Assembly: GCF_000835495.1 (NCBI RefSeq)
Contig: NW_015622544.1
Coordinates: 4,740,855-4,804,854 of the forward strand
DNA length: 64,000 bases
Direction: 5' to 3'
From: Cladophialophora immunda
Taxonomy: Eukaryota; Ascomycota; Eurotiomycetes; Chaetothyriales; Herpotrichiellaceae
The notes under the pieces were generated by a model, which worked only from the letters and a program-made list of their open reading frames with translations, had not been told where the DNA came from and made no database searches. Made by a program: the position numbers and the translations under genes. Of this stretch, positions 44,879 through 55,025 are shown piece after piece (positions within the stretch are counted from its first letter, which is position 1; every line of letters begins with the position of its first letter).

Positions 44879-46713
44879 TCATCGATTTTCGACCATCTTC
44901 TCGCCGGCCAGGATCGTCGTCGCTTGAGTCTCGGCATCAACATGTTGGATCTTGGCGGCCTCGAGCAGTTCCATGTTTATAATCTGTGTCAAGTTGCATT
45001 AGTACCACTTTCCCGCGGTCGAAAAGCAGAGGAGTATTAGTGTCCCTTATTGCCGGGTAAAAACTCACCGGCCCCACAAACGTCTTTCTCTTGCCAGAGA
45101 ACCACATGATGACGATGATCAAGGCACAGCCGGCCACGACGACGGAAACGTAGTTCATGTCCTCGACCTCGGCGGGCAGGAAAGTGGGCAGACAGAACAA
45201 CACCGTGTACAAGGAGACCCAGCACATGCAGAAGAGGTTGCAGAAGGGGCCGAAGACCTTGCCCAGATTGAACTGGCGTGTGTGGGGAAGGACTTTGTCC
45301 CGGCCTCGGAAGAAGACGATGCCTTGCGGGATCGCGTAGGTGACGTTGAGGGAGAGGATCGACATCGAGATGAAACTGTTGAAGGCGGTCGTGGAACCCA
45401 CGTAGATCGCCCCGTAGCAGGCGACGAACACACTCGACGCGATCGTGGCATTCACGGGCATTTGGAGCGTGGGGCTGATCTTCGCAAAGGTGGGTGAGTA
45501 GGGAAGGCCGTTGTCGCGGGCAAAGGCCCAGGTCAGACGGCCCGTGGCGGCCACGACGCTGACGACGGAGCCGAAGTAGATGACCAGAAGCCACACGGCG
45601 AGGAACGTGGCGCCCGAGCGGTTGTTCAACGCCTGCTGATAGACCTCGAGGATGGGGAAGGTGGAAGAGGCAACGGCGTCGAGGTCGTTGGTCGAGAAGA
45701 GGAATGCCAAAGTCCACGGGGTGACGCTGAGGGCTGAGATGCCCAGGCTGAGCATCATCGTTCTGGGGACGCCTTTGCCCGGGTTTGGGATTTCCTGGGT
45801 CCTGTCAGCTTGGAGCTCAAAGTCATACCCTTTGCAGTCACTGCCAAACACTTGCCTCTGCGATATGGGACGCCCCGTCCGTGGCAATGTACGCGTACAT
45901 GCACGTTCCCACTCCCAGAATGAAAGAGACCCCGTCACTCCACCCAGTGACGTTGACAACTTGGGTGAAAACGACCTCGGCGGGCTGTTTGGTGTCGCTG
46001 GCCGCAAGGACCGTGATGAAGAAGACAATGCAGCCAGAAACACTGATCAGAAAGAATCCAATCTCCGTCTTCGGTAGTTGTCGGGGGAAGAGCACGACGA
46101 CGCCGGTCGCGAGCGCCTGGTACAAGATGTACATCAAGTAGATCTGCCACTGAGTGGCGACATAGTCCGCGTGCCAGAAACCGGCGATTGCGGCCGTGAT
46201 CTGGGCGCAGACGATGGTGGCGCTGGCCGTGAAGAGGCAGTAGGCAATGACGGAGAGCCAGCCCATGACAAAGGCAACGCTCGCCCGACTTTTCTCGGAT
46301 GACACCATGAATGCGAAATGGTATTGCCCTCCAGTGGAGGGATACGCAGAACTCAGCTCCGCGAGTCCGGCAGCTATAGCGTATTGTCAGCTCACATTCA
46401 GCACCAACGGGTTGCGCTGTCTCAAGGTGAACCTACTGATAATCGAACAGGCCACCGTGGCGACTATCAGGCCCCAAAATACATATGGGCCCCCTCCGGC
46501 CAGCAACGGGTACGGGAATGTTGCTGAATACCCGATCCATGCGCTCGTCAGGAGGAACGCGATGGCCAATGTGGACAGCGTAGAGAACTGTCGGGGAAGC
46601 TCTCCCTTGTGGCCCTGGGCTCGGAGTTCGAGCTCGTCTGCGGACAGGATAGCATCCTGGAAGTTCGGTGGCTGTGCCGAGTGTTCTTTGAGAGAGGGTG
46701 GTGAGTCGCTCAT
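44879..46713 (-). CDS. Amino acid / GABA-choline type permease (APC superfamily)
   Basis: Plasma membrane transporter of the fungal amino acid/choline family. Exons on the minus strand: 46437-46713, 45856-46373, 45069-45794 and 44879-44983, giving 541 aa with about 12 hydrophobic segments. Landmarks: TLAIAFLLTSAWIGYSATF (TM1), AELSSAYPSTGGQYHF after the first splice, DGASHIAEEIPNPGKGVPRTM across the second, and TGRLTWAFARDNGLPYS. Introns are 63, 61 and 85 nt. The second intron (45795-45855) begins GC (GCAAGT) and ends CCCAG; the GC-AG splice is needed to keep the AE-EIPNPGKG family sequence. The acidic N-tail and charged C-tail lie in the cytosol. Convergent with the P450 and divergent from the rhodanese gene; it may import the substrate of the neighbouring M20 hydrolase. 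Confidence 0.88.
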
Positions 46714-47796
46714 CTTGGCTCGAATTGAAGGAGCAGAATGGACCTATTCAGTCGAAGAAAAGAAGGGGGAATAAGAAATTGAAAGGGTGAGGCGGTTGGT
46801 TTGGCATGGATACTTGATTTCTATACCTTCTATATGCCCTTACCTGTATTGAGGTCTGCTGCTGGGTTTAGTATGCGGTGGAAACGGCAGAGTATTGTGA
46901 TAGCCAATCAGGAGATCCCAACTCACGAGGCTGTCGGCGTCCAGATACCGCTTGTTATCCGCCGTCACGGGAAGATATCAGGGGCGAGCCTTATCTGACC
47001 CAACACCTTATAGGCGCTTATCTCGCCGAGTGTTCTGAGGCTCATGGCGATGATGGCGGCATCTTGATAAGAATTCTCTTTGCCGGTTCCATGGGGTCTG
47101 TGCGCGGGGCAGGTAGAAGGACCTGCTGTTGAAGATGCTTGTGAGGATCTCTTGCGATTGCTGCCAAAAGGAACTTCGATCAAACGACAACCTGCTTAAT
47201 ACCTCCTGAGAGACCTGCGTGGCAGAGTTCAGGAGAAGTCTTCTGAAGCCGCCATCACAGCACAACCTAGAACAGGAGGAGTCTCTACTGTTAAGGGTGT
47301 AAGTATGACATGAATTCTCAGGCGAAGGAATCTATGTAACTAGTCGTGGCGCGATTGGCGCGATAGAAGGGTGTGCGCTCAGCCTCGTGTGGGGTATTCA
47401 GCCTTATGCGGAGTCGCCTCGATGGTGGGCACTGGCTTGTAATAAACGATCAGACACGGCCTGAGACTAGATACGGAGAACCTTGCTTGGTATGCTATCT
47501 CAGCCAAGAGCATTTTCATCAAGAGCTCTACCAGCTTTCTTCTGAGCTACAGGCCTATGCACAGTCTGGCTCGAGCATTCACTACTCCTCGTTGCCTCAA
47601 GGCTATCCACACCGGTCCCTACCAGACACCGTTGTGCCCCTCACACGTTTTCCATCGTCCAATATTCACCCACTGCTTGAAAGGACCTCCTGCTCAATTG
47701 CCCCTTAACCCACCACATAGCCAGCTTAAGCACATAAGCGCCCAAGCACGCTCTAGTTTCATCGCTTACAACCACCCTGTCCACGAAAGGAAAAAG
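46714..47796. other. 1.1 kb divergent intergenic region, permease and rhodanese genes
   Basis: Two promoters; frames of 60-111 codons without motifs. No RNA gene seen. Confidence 0.45.
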
Positions 47797-48662
47797 ATGA
47801 CCACAGCCACTTCGCAAGAAGAAAAGCCGTGGCACGCCCACTTCCCCGCCCCGCGAGAAACAGATCCCCAAGCCATCACACGCGAAGACCTCTTAGAGCG
47901 CTTCCGGCAGGGTCAGAGCGGAGGGCGGGATTTCCTGCTCGTGGATCTGAGGCGGAATGATCATGCAGTAGGGACCCCCCTTTCATTTTTTCTTCTTCTT
48001 TTTCTGAGCAAGGTTTTCGGGCTCCTCTTCCGGCGGGTGCTGCGTGGATGGTAAGGCAAACAGAAAGCGAGAAGGGGTGCTCAGGATAAGAGAAGTATTC
48101 CACATGCGGGCCGATATGGAAAGGACATGAAGTCCATTCCTACTTCGATTATACGGGGGAAGACACCATCCTCCAGCCCAGGCTCTGGGAAGATACGTTC
48201 AATCCACCCTCTCCCAGTGAAGGACTCAGATGGACGCGAGTGGATGGACAAGCGAATCTCTCAGCCCCCCCATCCTATCCCCTCCAGCAATTTTCCTTTC
48301 TTTGTTCAGTCAGAGCCGACTCTAACTCAAGCCCTCCACCACCGTAGGGCGGCACCATCAAGCACTCCATAAACCTCCCCGCGCAGACCCTCTACTTCTC
48401 CCTCGCGCCACTGTACAATCTGTGCACGGCAGCCAACATCCCGCTGGTGATTTTCTATTGCGGGAGCTCGCGCGGTCGCGGAAGCAGAGCAGCCGGCTGG
48501 CTGGCTGATTATATCGCTGACCAAGGCCAAAAAAAGGCTACGACGCTCCGGAGTGTGATCCTCAAGGGCGGAATCAAGGGGTGGGTGGATGGCGGGGACG
48601 AATATACGCAGTGGATGGACGCATTTGAAGCTGAGGCGTGGAAGAAGGGAGACGGCCAGTGA
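47797..48662 (+). CDS. Small rhodanese / Cdc25-like phosphatase-fold protein (arsenate reductase Acr2/Ych1-like)
   Basis: Single rhodanese domain of 161 aa from exons 47797-47967 and 48348-48662. The second exon holds the active loop YCGSSRGRGSR, a C-x5-R signature as in Cdc25-type phosphatases and fungal arsenate reductases. Family sequence is continuous across the junction (LRRNDHA, then GGTIKHSINLPAQ), so one 380-nt intron is required, far longer than the other introns here. It starts GTAGGG and ends ACCGTAG with a CTCTAACTC branch-like site. GGIKGW near the end is the usual rhodanese C-terminal motif. Possible roles are arsenate reduction, phosphatase or sulfur transfer; sequence alone does not decide. 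Confidence 0.8.
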
Positions 48663-48869
48663 GAGATGGACTTGGGAAAGTGCCCGGTGCTTAGTGTATA
48701 TAGGAGGAATCTCTCTGGCCGCTGTATCTGTTCCCAAACCCCTTCCCTCAAAAGAGCAAAAACTTAACACGAAGCAGCTCAACTCTGGTTCGTGCTAAGC
48801 GAAACTCGCCCCCGGAAGGGGTTGGTTTTTCTCGGCCGGTTTTACTACGGGTAATATATAAGTTGAGTC

Positions 48870-48900
48870 GGAGGAGGTCGGAGGAGGAGGAGGAGGGGGT
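48870..48900. repeat. GGA-rich tract
   Basis: Repeated GGAGGA units ending in GGGGG. Confidence 0.65.
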
Positions 48901-49121
48901 TCGAATCGAAGACCTGATGCCTGCTAACCCGGTGTTAGTTTGACCCGACAGGACCTAGATGAATACTGGGAGGCTATCGGATTCGAACTCGATTTTCGCC
49001 CTTGTCGAGGTAAGGGGGTCTTTGTGTGACAGAACTTGGGGAAAGTAACATGATAAAGACGTGAATTGAATTCTGTGTGCATGTTTGGGTGGGTGGGTAT
49101 CCTTTTGGACCGCACCCGGTC

Positions 49122-49150
49122 GGTGGTGGTGGTGGTGGTGGTGGTGGTGG
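49122..49150. repeat. (GGT)n microsatellite, about ten units
   Basis: Uninterrupted GGT trinucleotides on the plus strand. Confidence 0.85.
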
Positions 49151-49353
49151 GCGCAAGGCTGAACAACATATTAACACCGAGTAGGTACATCTCCATCACC
49201 GCATTCGAGGCTGTCGGTTCAACACAAGTCCCGAGTACCATGTATATAGTTGGCTATGAACGTCAAATGTCAAAACCGAAGATGGGCTGCCACCCAATTC
49301 TCTGAACAATTCCCATGGCGGAGACACCCATTCCTCTGACGACATGTCCAGGG

Positions 49354-50658
49354 TCACGCGCCGTTGGCAATCCCACCCTCCTGCCTTCGACGCTCCCGTT
49401 CACGCTGATACTCATACGTCCCTTTCAGACTCTGTTCCCTGCCGATGGCAGGACCGCGCGCCGCCTTCTCCAGGATACAATCCTCAATCTCGTCAAACCC
49501 CTCGGTCAAGCCGACCCGGGCCGCAAACTGGTCAAAATCCGCGCCCTCCAGGCCAAGGCTCTTCACATGCCCTTCCTCGATCTCCACGAGCACCGGCTTC
49601 CCCAGCACCTCGGCCCGGCAACTGAGGTTCCACATGTCCTGCACCAGACCGGCGAGCCGTTGCTGGAAATCTGCCCTGGGGTATTTGTCGGCCAGGTGCT
49701 CGAGTCGGCGGCTTTGCGACTGGGCAGATGCGTCGGCGGCGACGGAGAATTCGTGGAGAGTGTCGATGCGCAGCTGGGTCCAGTCGGGGTGCTCGAGACC
49801 TATATCTTCGTCCTGCCGCAAGCGGAAGAGGTTGTTGACCATCTCTGCTGTTTCGTCGTTGTGATGAGGAGTAGGGGGAGTATGGGGAGCATCGCCATTG
49901 AGCGACTCGTCGAGGTTGAAGTTGTAGCCCCACGCAAAACGGTCCTCGAGCTTGGGCAGACACTCGACGGTCCCATTTTGGCCACGCAGTCGTAACGATT
50001 CGAGGCCCGCCTGCAGCATGAATTCGCAGGCGACGTCCATCCAGATGTCGCTCGGACCCTGGTTTGTAAAGTCGACGAAGCAAGCCGAAATGGCCATGAA
50101 TCGAGGCAGCAGGGAGAAGAGCAAGGGCCCTCTCGTATGCTGAGGCGCTCGAGATGCGTGGTGGGAACTTCTCGAGTGCCATGCGCTGTATATCTGCTGC
50201 TCCAAGTCCCAGGCCGGCCCCTGGTCGGCTTGCTCAACCACCGTGAACCCTTCGCCACCTCTGCGTGGATCCCTCTCGCGTCGGGCGAGCCATCTTCGAC
50301 GAGCCATTAGATCGCTCATTGCGCGGCTGTCAAGCGCGGCCGACACGTCCTCCGTTAAACGGTCTGTAGAGATGACTGGGGAGTAATGGCACAGCAGCAG
50401 GATGAGGACTCGCAGAATCTCGAGCCTGAAATTGAACTCTGGGGATTGCTCGTATGAGGGATGGTTGTGTTTGAAGACTTCAAGAAAAGATTCAAAGATG
50501 GCCAGCACGCGTCGCGGCTCAGGCCCTGCCCTTTCATCTTGAAAGCCGCCCCGCGACAAGACGCTCAGTTGAGCCTCGATGGCCTGGAACAGCGTGTATT
50601 CCAGCACCATGAGATCCACGTCGAGCTGGATCTCGGAGTCTGCGCAGCGGGTGTCCAT
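49354..50658 (-). CDS. Hypothetical fungal protein of 434 aa
   Basis: Not recognised. One open exon on the minus strand from the ATG at 50658; an in-frame stop lies just upstream of it. The protein is acidic, mostly helical in appearance, without signal peptide or transmembrane segment. Features: a Leu-rich segment near residues 80-100 (ILRVLILLLCHYSP), an Arg-rich patch (ARRRWLARRERDPRRGG) near 125, an aromatic and Cys-containing segment LLPRFMAISACFVDFTNQGPSDIWMDVACEFMLQAGLESL near 190-230 (given in parts: LLPRFMAISACFVDF and DIWMDVACEFMLQAGL), and an Arg/Glu-rich C-terminus (YEYQRERERRRQEGG). The regular composition and length support a real gene. A separate minus-strand frame further upstream (50729-51148) could hold a first exon but no convincing splice was found. 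Confidence 0.7.
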   Translation of the reverse strand: MDTRCADSEIQLDVDLMVLEYTLFQAIEAQLSVLSRGGFQDERAGPEPRRVLAIFESFLEVFKHNHPSYEQSPEFNFRLEILRVLILLLCHYSPVISTDRLTEDVSAALDSRAMSDLMARRRWLARRERDPRRGGEGFTVVEQADQGPAWDLEQQIYSAWHSRSSHHASRAPQHTRGPLLFSLLPRFMAISACFVDFTNQGPSDIWMDVACEFMLQAGLESLRLRGQNGTVECLPKLEDRFAWGYNFNLDESLNGDAPHTPPTPHHNDETAEMVNNLFRLRQDEDIGLEHPDWTQLRIDTLHEFSVAADASAQSQSRRLEHLADKYPRADFQQRLAGLVQDMWNLSCRAEVLGKPVLVEIEEGHVKSLGLEGADFDQFAARVGLTEGFDEIEDCILEKAARGPAIGREQSLKGTYEYQRERERRRQEGGIANGA

Positions 50659-51258
50659 TGCGTGATTTCGTCAGTGAAGTTCCCCAGGGTCTTCCAATAA
50701 GCGCGACCCTCAAGGGCCGATTTTGGAATCAAGAGTCAAAGAGTGAGTGACCTGGCGCTGGCTCCTTCGTGGTGCGCATGTGCGAGCGAGGTCTCGCCCC
50801 CTTGGAGGTGAACAAGATGCGACGGGCGATGATCCCTGCGTCATCGCCTTGTTTCAGCGGCAACCTTGATGGTAACGGAAGTTGCCAGTGATTCGACGAC
50901 CCCATGCTTCTGTGGCTGAAAGTTGTAGATGTGTACGAGAAACAGAGACGAGGATAATGGGAAGTAGAGGTGTGGGAGAAGAGGCTCGCTAGGCCTTGTT
51001 TCGCCCGCGTGGGCATTTTCCTCACCGCCACTCGCTCGTCTGTTGGAGAGCTTCTACAGACACCAACCGATGGGGGAAAAGAACGTGTCAAGTCGGAAGA
51101 TTGAGATGAGGGGCTGCAAATAGACACACTCTGAATGAGTTTCAACATTCTCGCTCAAAGACGCCATCGCTATGCAACCAGACCTGGGGGTATATCTATA
51201 TGCAGTTCATCGTGAGTGCTCGCCAGAGACCCAGTACAGTTCGTGGAACATATCTTCG
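50659..51258. other. Intergenic, hypothetical gene promoter and JJJ1 3' flank
   Basis: Both neighbours are on the minus strand. A 139-codon minus-strand frame at 50729-51148 has no motif and is not called. Confidence 0.4.
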
Positions 51259-52878
51259 TCATCTCCTCTTCCCCTTTGCGCCCTTGACACCTTTGACCTG
51301 GGTTACCGGAGCGGCATGGTTTTCTTCCTTGATGTGGTTGAACAACCGCGTTTTGGAAGGAAACTCGGCCTTGCATACCACACATTGAAACTCTGCTGCA
51401 GCCTTGTCGGATTGTTCAGCCGCCTTCTGCGCAGCCTTTCTTGCCTTTTTCTGTTTCGCTTTGCCGATTTTAGGCTGTGCTGTCGTCTCGTGGTCAGATG
51501 TTAGAGGAGTGCCTGAGAGACTGACATCGTCAAATGCTGCAGATATTTTCTCCAAAGGCTCTTCTCCCAGTCGTCGCTCTATGTCCGATCTGGGAGCATA
51601 GTCATCATCCTCCGAGGCCTCAGATGTCTCGTGGTCGCCCTCCGCTTTTGCAGTGCCGTTTTCCTGCGGCTGCACCTCTCCGCTATGTGACTCGTCTTCA
51701 GGGATGTCAGGCTTCTGATGAGTCAAGCGCGCTTGTTCATTGTGGACTTCGTCCCCATCGGCGGCCACGTCGTTGTGGAACCTTGCGGTATGGGCATTTT
51801 CCAGATCCAACTCTACACCCTCCTCGCGCATCTCCTTTTTCAGTTGTTTTAATAGCTTGATATGCTTTTTGCTCTTCTCATGAGCTTTGAATTGTGCCTC
51901 GCTCTTGAAAGTCTTGTCGCAGACGACACAGTCGTACTCATGTTCCTCCAAATCGGATTCGCTTGAGAAGCCCCCTTCATGTTCGTCTTTCGACCTTGAC
52001 TTGGCCCAGTCAGCAACCGCCTCAGCGCCAGTGGCCTCAAACTTTGCTTGTTGGGCTGCCCTTGACCGTGCCGCTTGTGCCGCGGTGGCCTCTCGAAGGG
52101 CCCTTTGCCGTTCAGCTTCCGACTTCTGGTTGTTTTGCACGCGGGGGTCCCGTTTCCGGACAAAAGCCACCAACGAGCGGACCGCTTCATTGTATTCTTG
52201 GACAGCCTCGTCCCGAATCTTTTTGTTCTCTTTCTCCATCAAGCGTCTTATCCGCCTGTCTGGCGCATCCGATAACTTGTATTGATCTTTCCAGGAATAA
52301 CTCTTCTTGGTTGCAAACCCACTCCATGCGGCGTAGAATGGACGAACCGCGTCCTCATAATCATCGTCCTTCAGCCCAAACTCGGGATAGTCCATTGGTT
52401 CTTCATCCTCCCATTGACAGGCAATGTCCTCCTCTTTCGCTAGCTGCTTAAAGAAGTCGTTCAGACCACCGTAGAAGCCGCTAGGCGCATTGCTATATTC
52501 CAGTCGACCATTGAACTTCATCATCAATTTCAGCACTTCCTCGGTGGTCGTCATCCGAATGTTGTAGAAGAATGCATCTGGCGTCGGGCCAGCTGCCTGG
52601 TCTCCGCGCAGAAGGATATCTCGGTGAGAGTCATACCAAGCTCGCTCTTGAGGGTCGGAGAGGACTTCGTAGGCGGACTGGATCTCTGCGAAAAGTCTCG
52701 TGGTCTCTTCGACATTCCCATAGTTTCGGTCGGGATGTAATTCGAGGGCCTTTCGCCGGTATGCTTTCTTGATTTCATCATCGGTCGCAGTTCTTTCGAC
52801 GCCGAGGAGGTCATAGTAGTCGGCCTTGGCTGGGGCCTGCTCCTGGGCAGCGTTGCCGGAGGATTGTCGTTGACCCAT
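51259..52878 (-). CDS. JJJ1: DnaJ protein JJJ1 (DNAJC21 family), ribosome biogenesis co-chaperone
   Basis: Hsp70 co-chaperone acting with Rei1 in cytosolic release of Arx1 from pre-60S ribosomes in yeast. Single exon; the start is the ATG at 52878 (MGQRQSSG), as no ATG occurs further upstream in frame. The product is 539 aa. J domain at residues 21-88: [21 protein letters not shown], with HPDRN containing the HPD motif. Next come the family segment [22 protein letters not shown] and a charged helical stretch. Two C2H2 zinc fingers follow: [23 protein letters not shown] in the middle (C-x2-C...H-x5-H, shown here as CVVCDKTF and HEKSKKH) and CVVCKAEF...HIKEENH near the C-terminus. It ends in a Lys/Arg/Gly tail. 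Divergent from the SPX-RING gene, 669 bp between ATGs. Confidence 0.93.
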   Translation of the reverse strand: MGQRQSSGNAAQEQAPAKADYYDLLGVERTATDDEIKKAYRRKALELHPDRNYGNVEETTRLFAEIQSAYEVLSDPQERAWYDSHRDILLRGDQAAGPTPDAFFYNIRMTTTEEVLKLMMKFNGRLEYSNAPSGFYGGLNDFFKQLAKEEDIACQWEDEEPMDYPEFGLKDDDYEDAVRPFYAAWSGFATKKSYSWKDQYKLSDAPDRRIRRLMEKENKKIRDEAVQEYNEAVRSLVAFVRKRDPRVQNNQKSEAERQRALREATAAQAARSRAAQQAKFEATGAEAVADWAKSRSKDEHEGGFSSESDLEEHEYDCVVCDKTFKSEAQFKAHEKSKKHIKLLKQLKKEMREEGVELDLENAHTARFHNDVAADGDEVHNEQARLTHQKPDIPEDESHSGEVQPQENGTAKAEGDHETSEASEDDDYAPRSDIERRLGEEPLEKISAAFDDVSLSGTPLTSDHETTAQPKIGKAKQKKARKAAQKAAEQSDKAAAEFQCVVCKAEFPSKTRLFNHIKEENHAAPVTQVKGVKGAKGKRR

Positions 52879-53547
52879 GGCTGAGGGAGGGGATATTTTC
52901 CCCGAGTTCAAGAGAGTGGTTCAATGGAGCCAATCCATTCAAAAATCCATGAGCGTCATCCCACGACGCCTTAACGCCTCCACAGCCAACTGCACTTTTT
53001 AGCCCTAACGACGGAGAAATCTGGGCGGCGAAATTGTGGAATGGATCTCGAGCCTTGTGAGCCCACGAGCGACAGGCACAAATGCTTGGTATGGTGCGCC
53101 ATTTACGAGTCATTCTAGCCTCGCTTAACTCTGGCCTTGCCTGAAGGGTCGAGGCTGAACAGCGGACCGTCACGTGGAGAGGCTGCCCAGCCAATTGACA
53201 CCCACAACGACGAAAACTCTGACGTTGGGTTTCGCTCCTTGAAGTCGCTGGTTGCAAGGGGCGCAGTCTCTGCTGTCATCTGTCACCCGGTAGCAGCCTA
53301 TGGCACGGATCCTTTTCCCTCCCCGCGGTTTCTCATTTCCGACAAATCCCATATATGGCGCGTGGCAATTTTCACCGTCTGGGGTCGCGGAAGCAGAATG
53401 GATATTAATGTCACACTCCCCCCACGAAAGAGGCGCACATCCGGAGATGGGAAATAAGCACGCGACGACCTTAAGCCTCCTGCTACTCCTACCTTCTCAG
53501 GCTTCGTTCTACTTCGTCTCCCCTACACCACTAGAGAATGCCTCATA
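52879..53547. promoter_or_regulatory. Divergent promoter region, JJJ1 and SPX-RING genes
   Basis: 669 bp between divergent start codons; the last 100 bases before the SPX-RING ATG are pyrimidine-rich. No other gene seen. Confidence 0.4.
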
Positions 53548-55025
53548 ATGAAGTTCGGTCAGGACTTTGAAGCCGCCCTCGCCCGCGGCGAGTATCCTAC
53601 GGACTGGGTGAACTCTGCGATCTCTTACAAGAAGCTTAAGAAATGCATCAAACGTGTGCAACAAGAACTCCTGAGCCTGGGGCTGGATAAAGATACGCTT
53701 GATGCTCTGTGGAAGCGCGTTGGCTCAGATGGTTCGGGCGCGGACGGAAGAACAACCGATAGCTACCTACAGTATACGGTCGAGGATGGTGAGAAGGTCA
53801 GCTTCACACCCAAGCTGACAATCGTCGTCGATCCTCGTGATGGCTCTCCCATGGACGCATGGCTAAGCCCCGATACCCGGAGGATCCTGCGTCGTCTTGC
53901 CAGATCGTCAAACCCTAGCATTGACCGCTACCAACGCCAGGACGAATCTCCTGATGGAAAACCCAGATTGCCCAATGAGTATTATTCAGGGTGGGACACC
54001 ATGGACAAAAGAAATGGACAATCATTGGACAATGAGGAGGAGCGGCCTTTGAACACGGTGGAGGTGCCTTTGACCGCAGATTCAGAGTTCTTTCAAACTC
54101 TCCGGCGGGAATTGGCGTGTCTAGATGATCTGCAACAGGCCGAGTACGACCGCTTGAAGGAGGAAATCACTCGACTCGGCAGCGAGCTCCGCGCCTTGCG
54201 AGCTAGCAAGTCAAAACGGTCCAAGAAGGAGGTGGAAGTATGGCGGAAGGTTTTCGAGCTTTACTCTGACGCTGAAGTCTTCCTGTCTTCTCACGAGGTC
54301 GATGCTGGGGCTCGAGATGCGGCACATGCTCAAAAGCAGTTCCAAGTTTTCAACCAGTCTCTAGCTGCGCAACAGAAGAAGGACGTCCTGAAGCTTGGGC
54401 AAGAAGCGAATGGTGCTCTGTCTCGCTTCCTGCGGATCAACGTCAACCTTCTGCGGCTGATCCGATTCCAAGAAATCAACCGCATTGCTCTTAGCAAGAT
54501 CATGAAAAAATTCGACAAGCGTACGGCCTTACACGCCAAAACCTCGGTGGCACGATCACTCACAAAAGCCTCGCCGTTCATGGTCGAGGATTTGGCCAAG
54601 GCTACGTGCTTCACCATCTCGGAAGAGGTGTTGAACATCATCCCGCAGCTCAATGACTACCTGTGCCCGATATGCTTTACCATCTCATGGAGACCCATTC
54701 GACTACGCTGTGGCCATTTGTTTTGCATCAGATGTATGGTTGTCCTGCAAAGGGAGGAGAAGGATCATTGCCCTCTATGTCGCGAGGAGGTTGTCATGGA
54801 GGCGACCGAAAGTAAGTCATTGCCATTCGATTTGACAACTTATCAGTAATATCCACCTAACTGTTTCTGCCAGAGAACATCGACAAAACGATGGTCAAGT
54901 TCCTCAAAGACAATTTCAAAGACGATGTGAAGGAAAAGCAGAGGCAGAACGAGATCGCAGCTGGGATCGACCAATGGGGAGCTGCTTATGAGCATGCTCA
55001 AATGCAGAAATGCGTTGTCATGTGA
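53548..55025 (+). CDS. SPX-RING E3 ubiquitin ligase with C-terminal CaaX-like motif
   Basis: Probable inositol-pyrophosphate-sensing ubiquitin ligase of the NLA/Pqr1 type, acting in phosphate homeostasis. Exons 53548-54811 and 54874-55025 give 471 aa; the 62-nt intron starts GTAAGT, has CCTAACTG and ends GCCAG. The SPX domain starts at Met1 (MKFGQDFEAALARGEYPTDW, YKKLKKCIKRV) and closes near residues 300-345 with FLRINVNLLRLIRFQEINRI (shown in part: LRLIRFQEINRI) and the Lys-rich IMKKFDKRTALHAK. The RING finger follows at about 371-410: CPICF, CGHLFCIRC and CPLC, all eight Zn ligands present. The last residues are QKCVVM, a possible prenylation box. Divergent from JJJ1. Confidence 0.88.

Larger units (their letters stand above)
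48663..49353. other. Intergenic with purine-rich simple repeats
   Basis: Contains a GGA-rich tract at 48870-48900, a GGGTGGGTGGG run near 49087-49097 and a (GGT)n microsatellite at 49122-49150. 3' flanks of convergent genes; no gene seen. Confidence 0.5.

Noticed and set aside
45037..45717. 226-codon minus-strand frame overlapping the permease
   Set aside because: Arg/Pro/Leu-rich frame-shifted copy of permease exon 3 with no family features.
48895..48985. Two T-loop-like strings (GGTTCGAATC and GATTCGAAC on the plus strand) suggesting tRNA
   Set aside because: The five-base T stems do not pair and no anticodon or acceptor stem can be drawn on either strand.
49122..49150. (GGT)n as a coding Gly/Val repeat
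   Set aside because: It lies between two convergent genes and the frame through it has no other protein-like part.
50729..51148. 139-codon minus-strand frame upstream of the 434-aa hypothetical gene
   Set aside because: Ser/Arg-rich without motif; no convincing splice joins it to the downstream gene.
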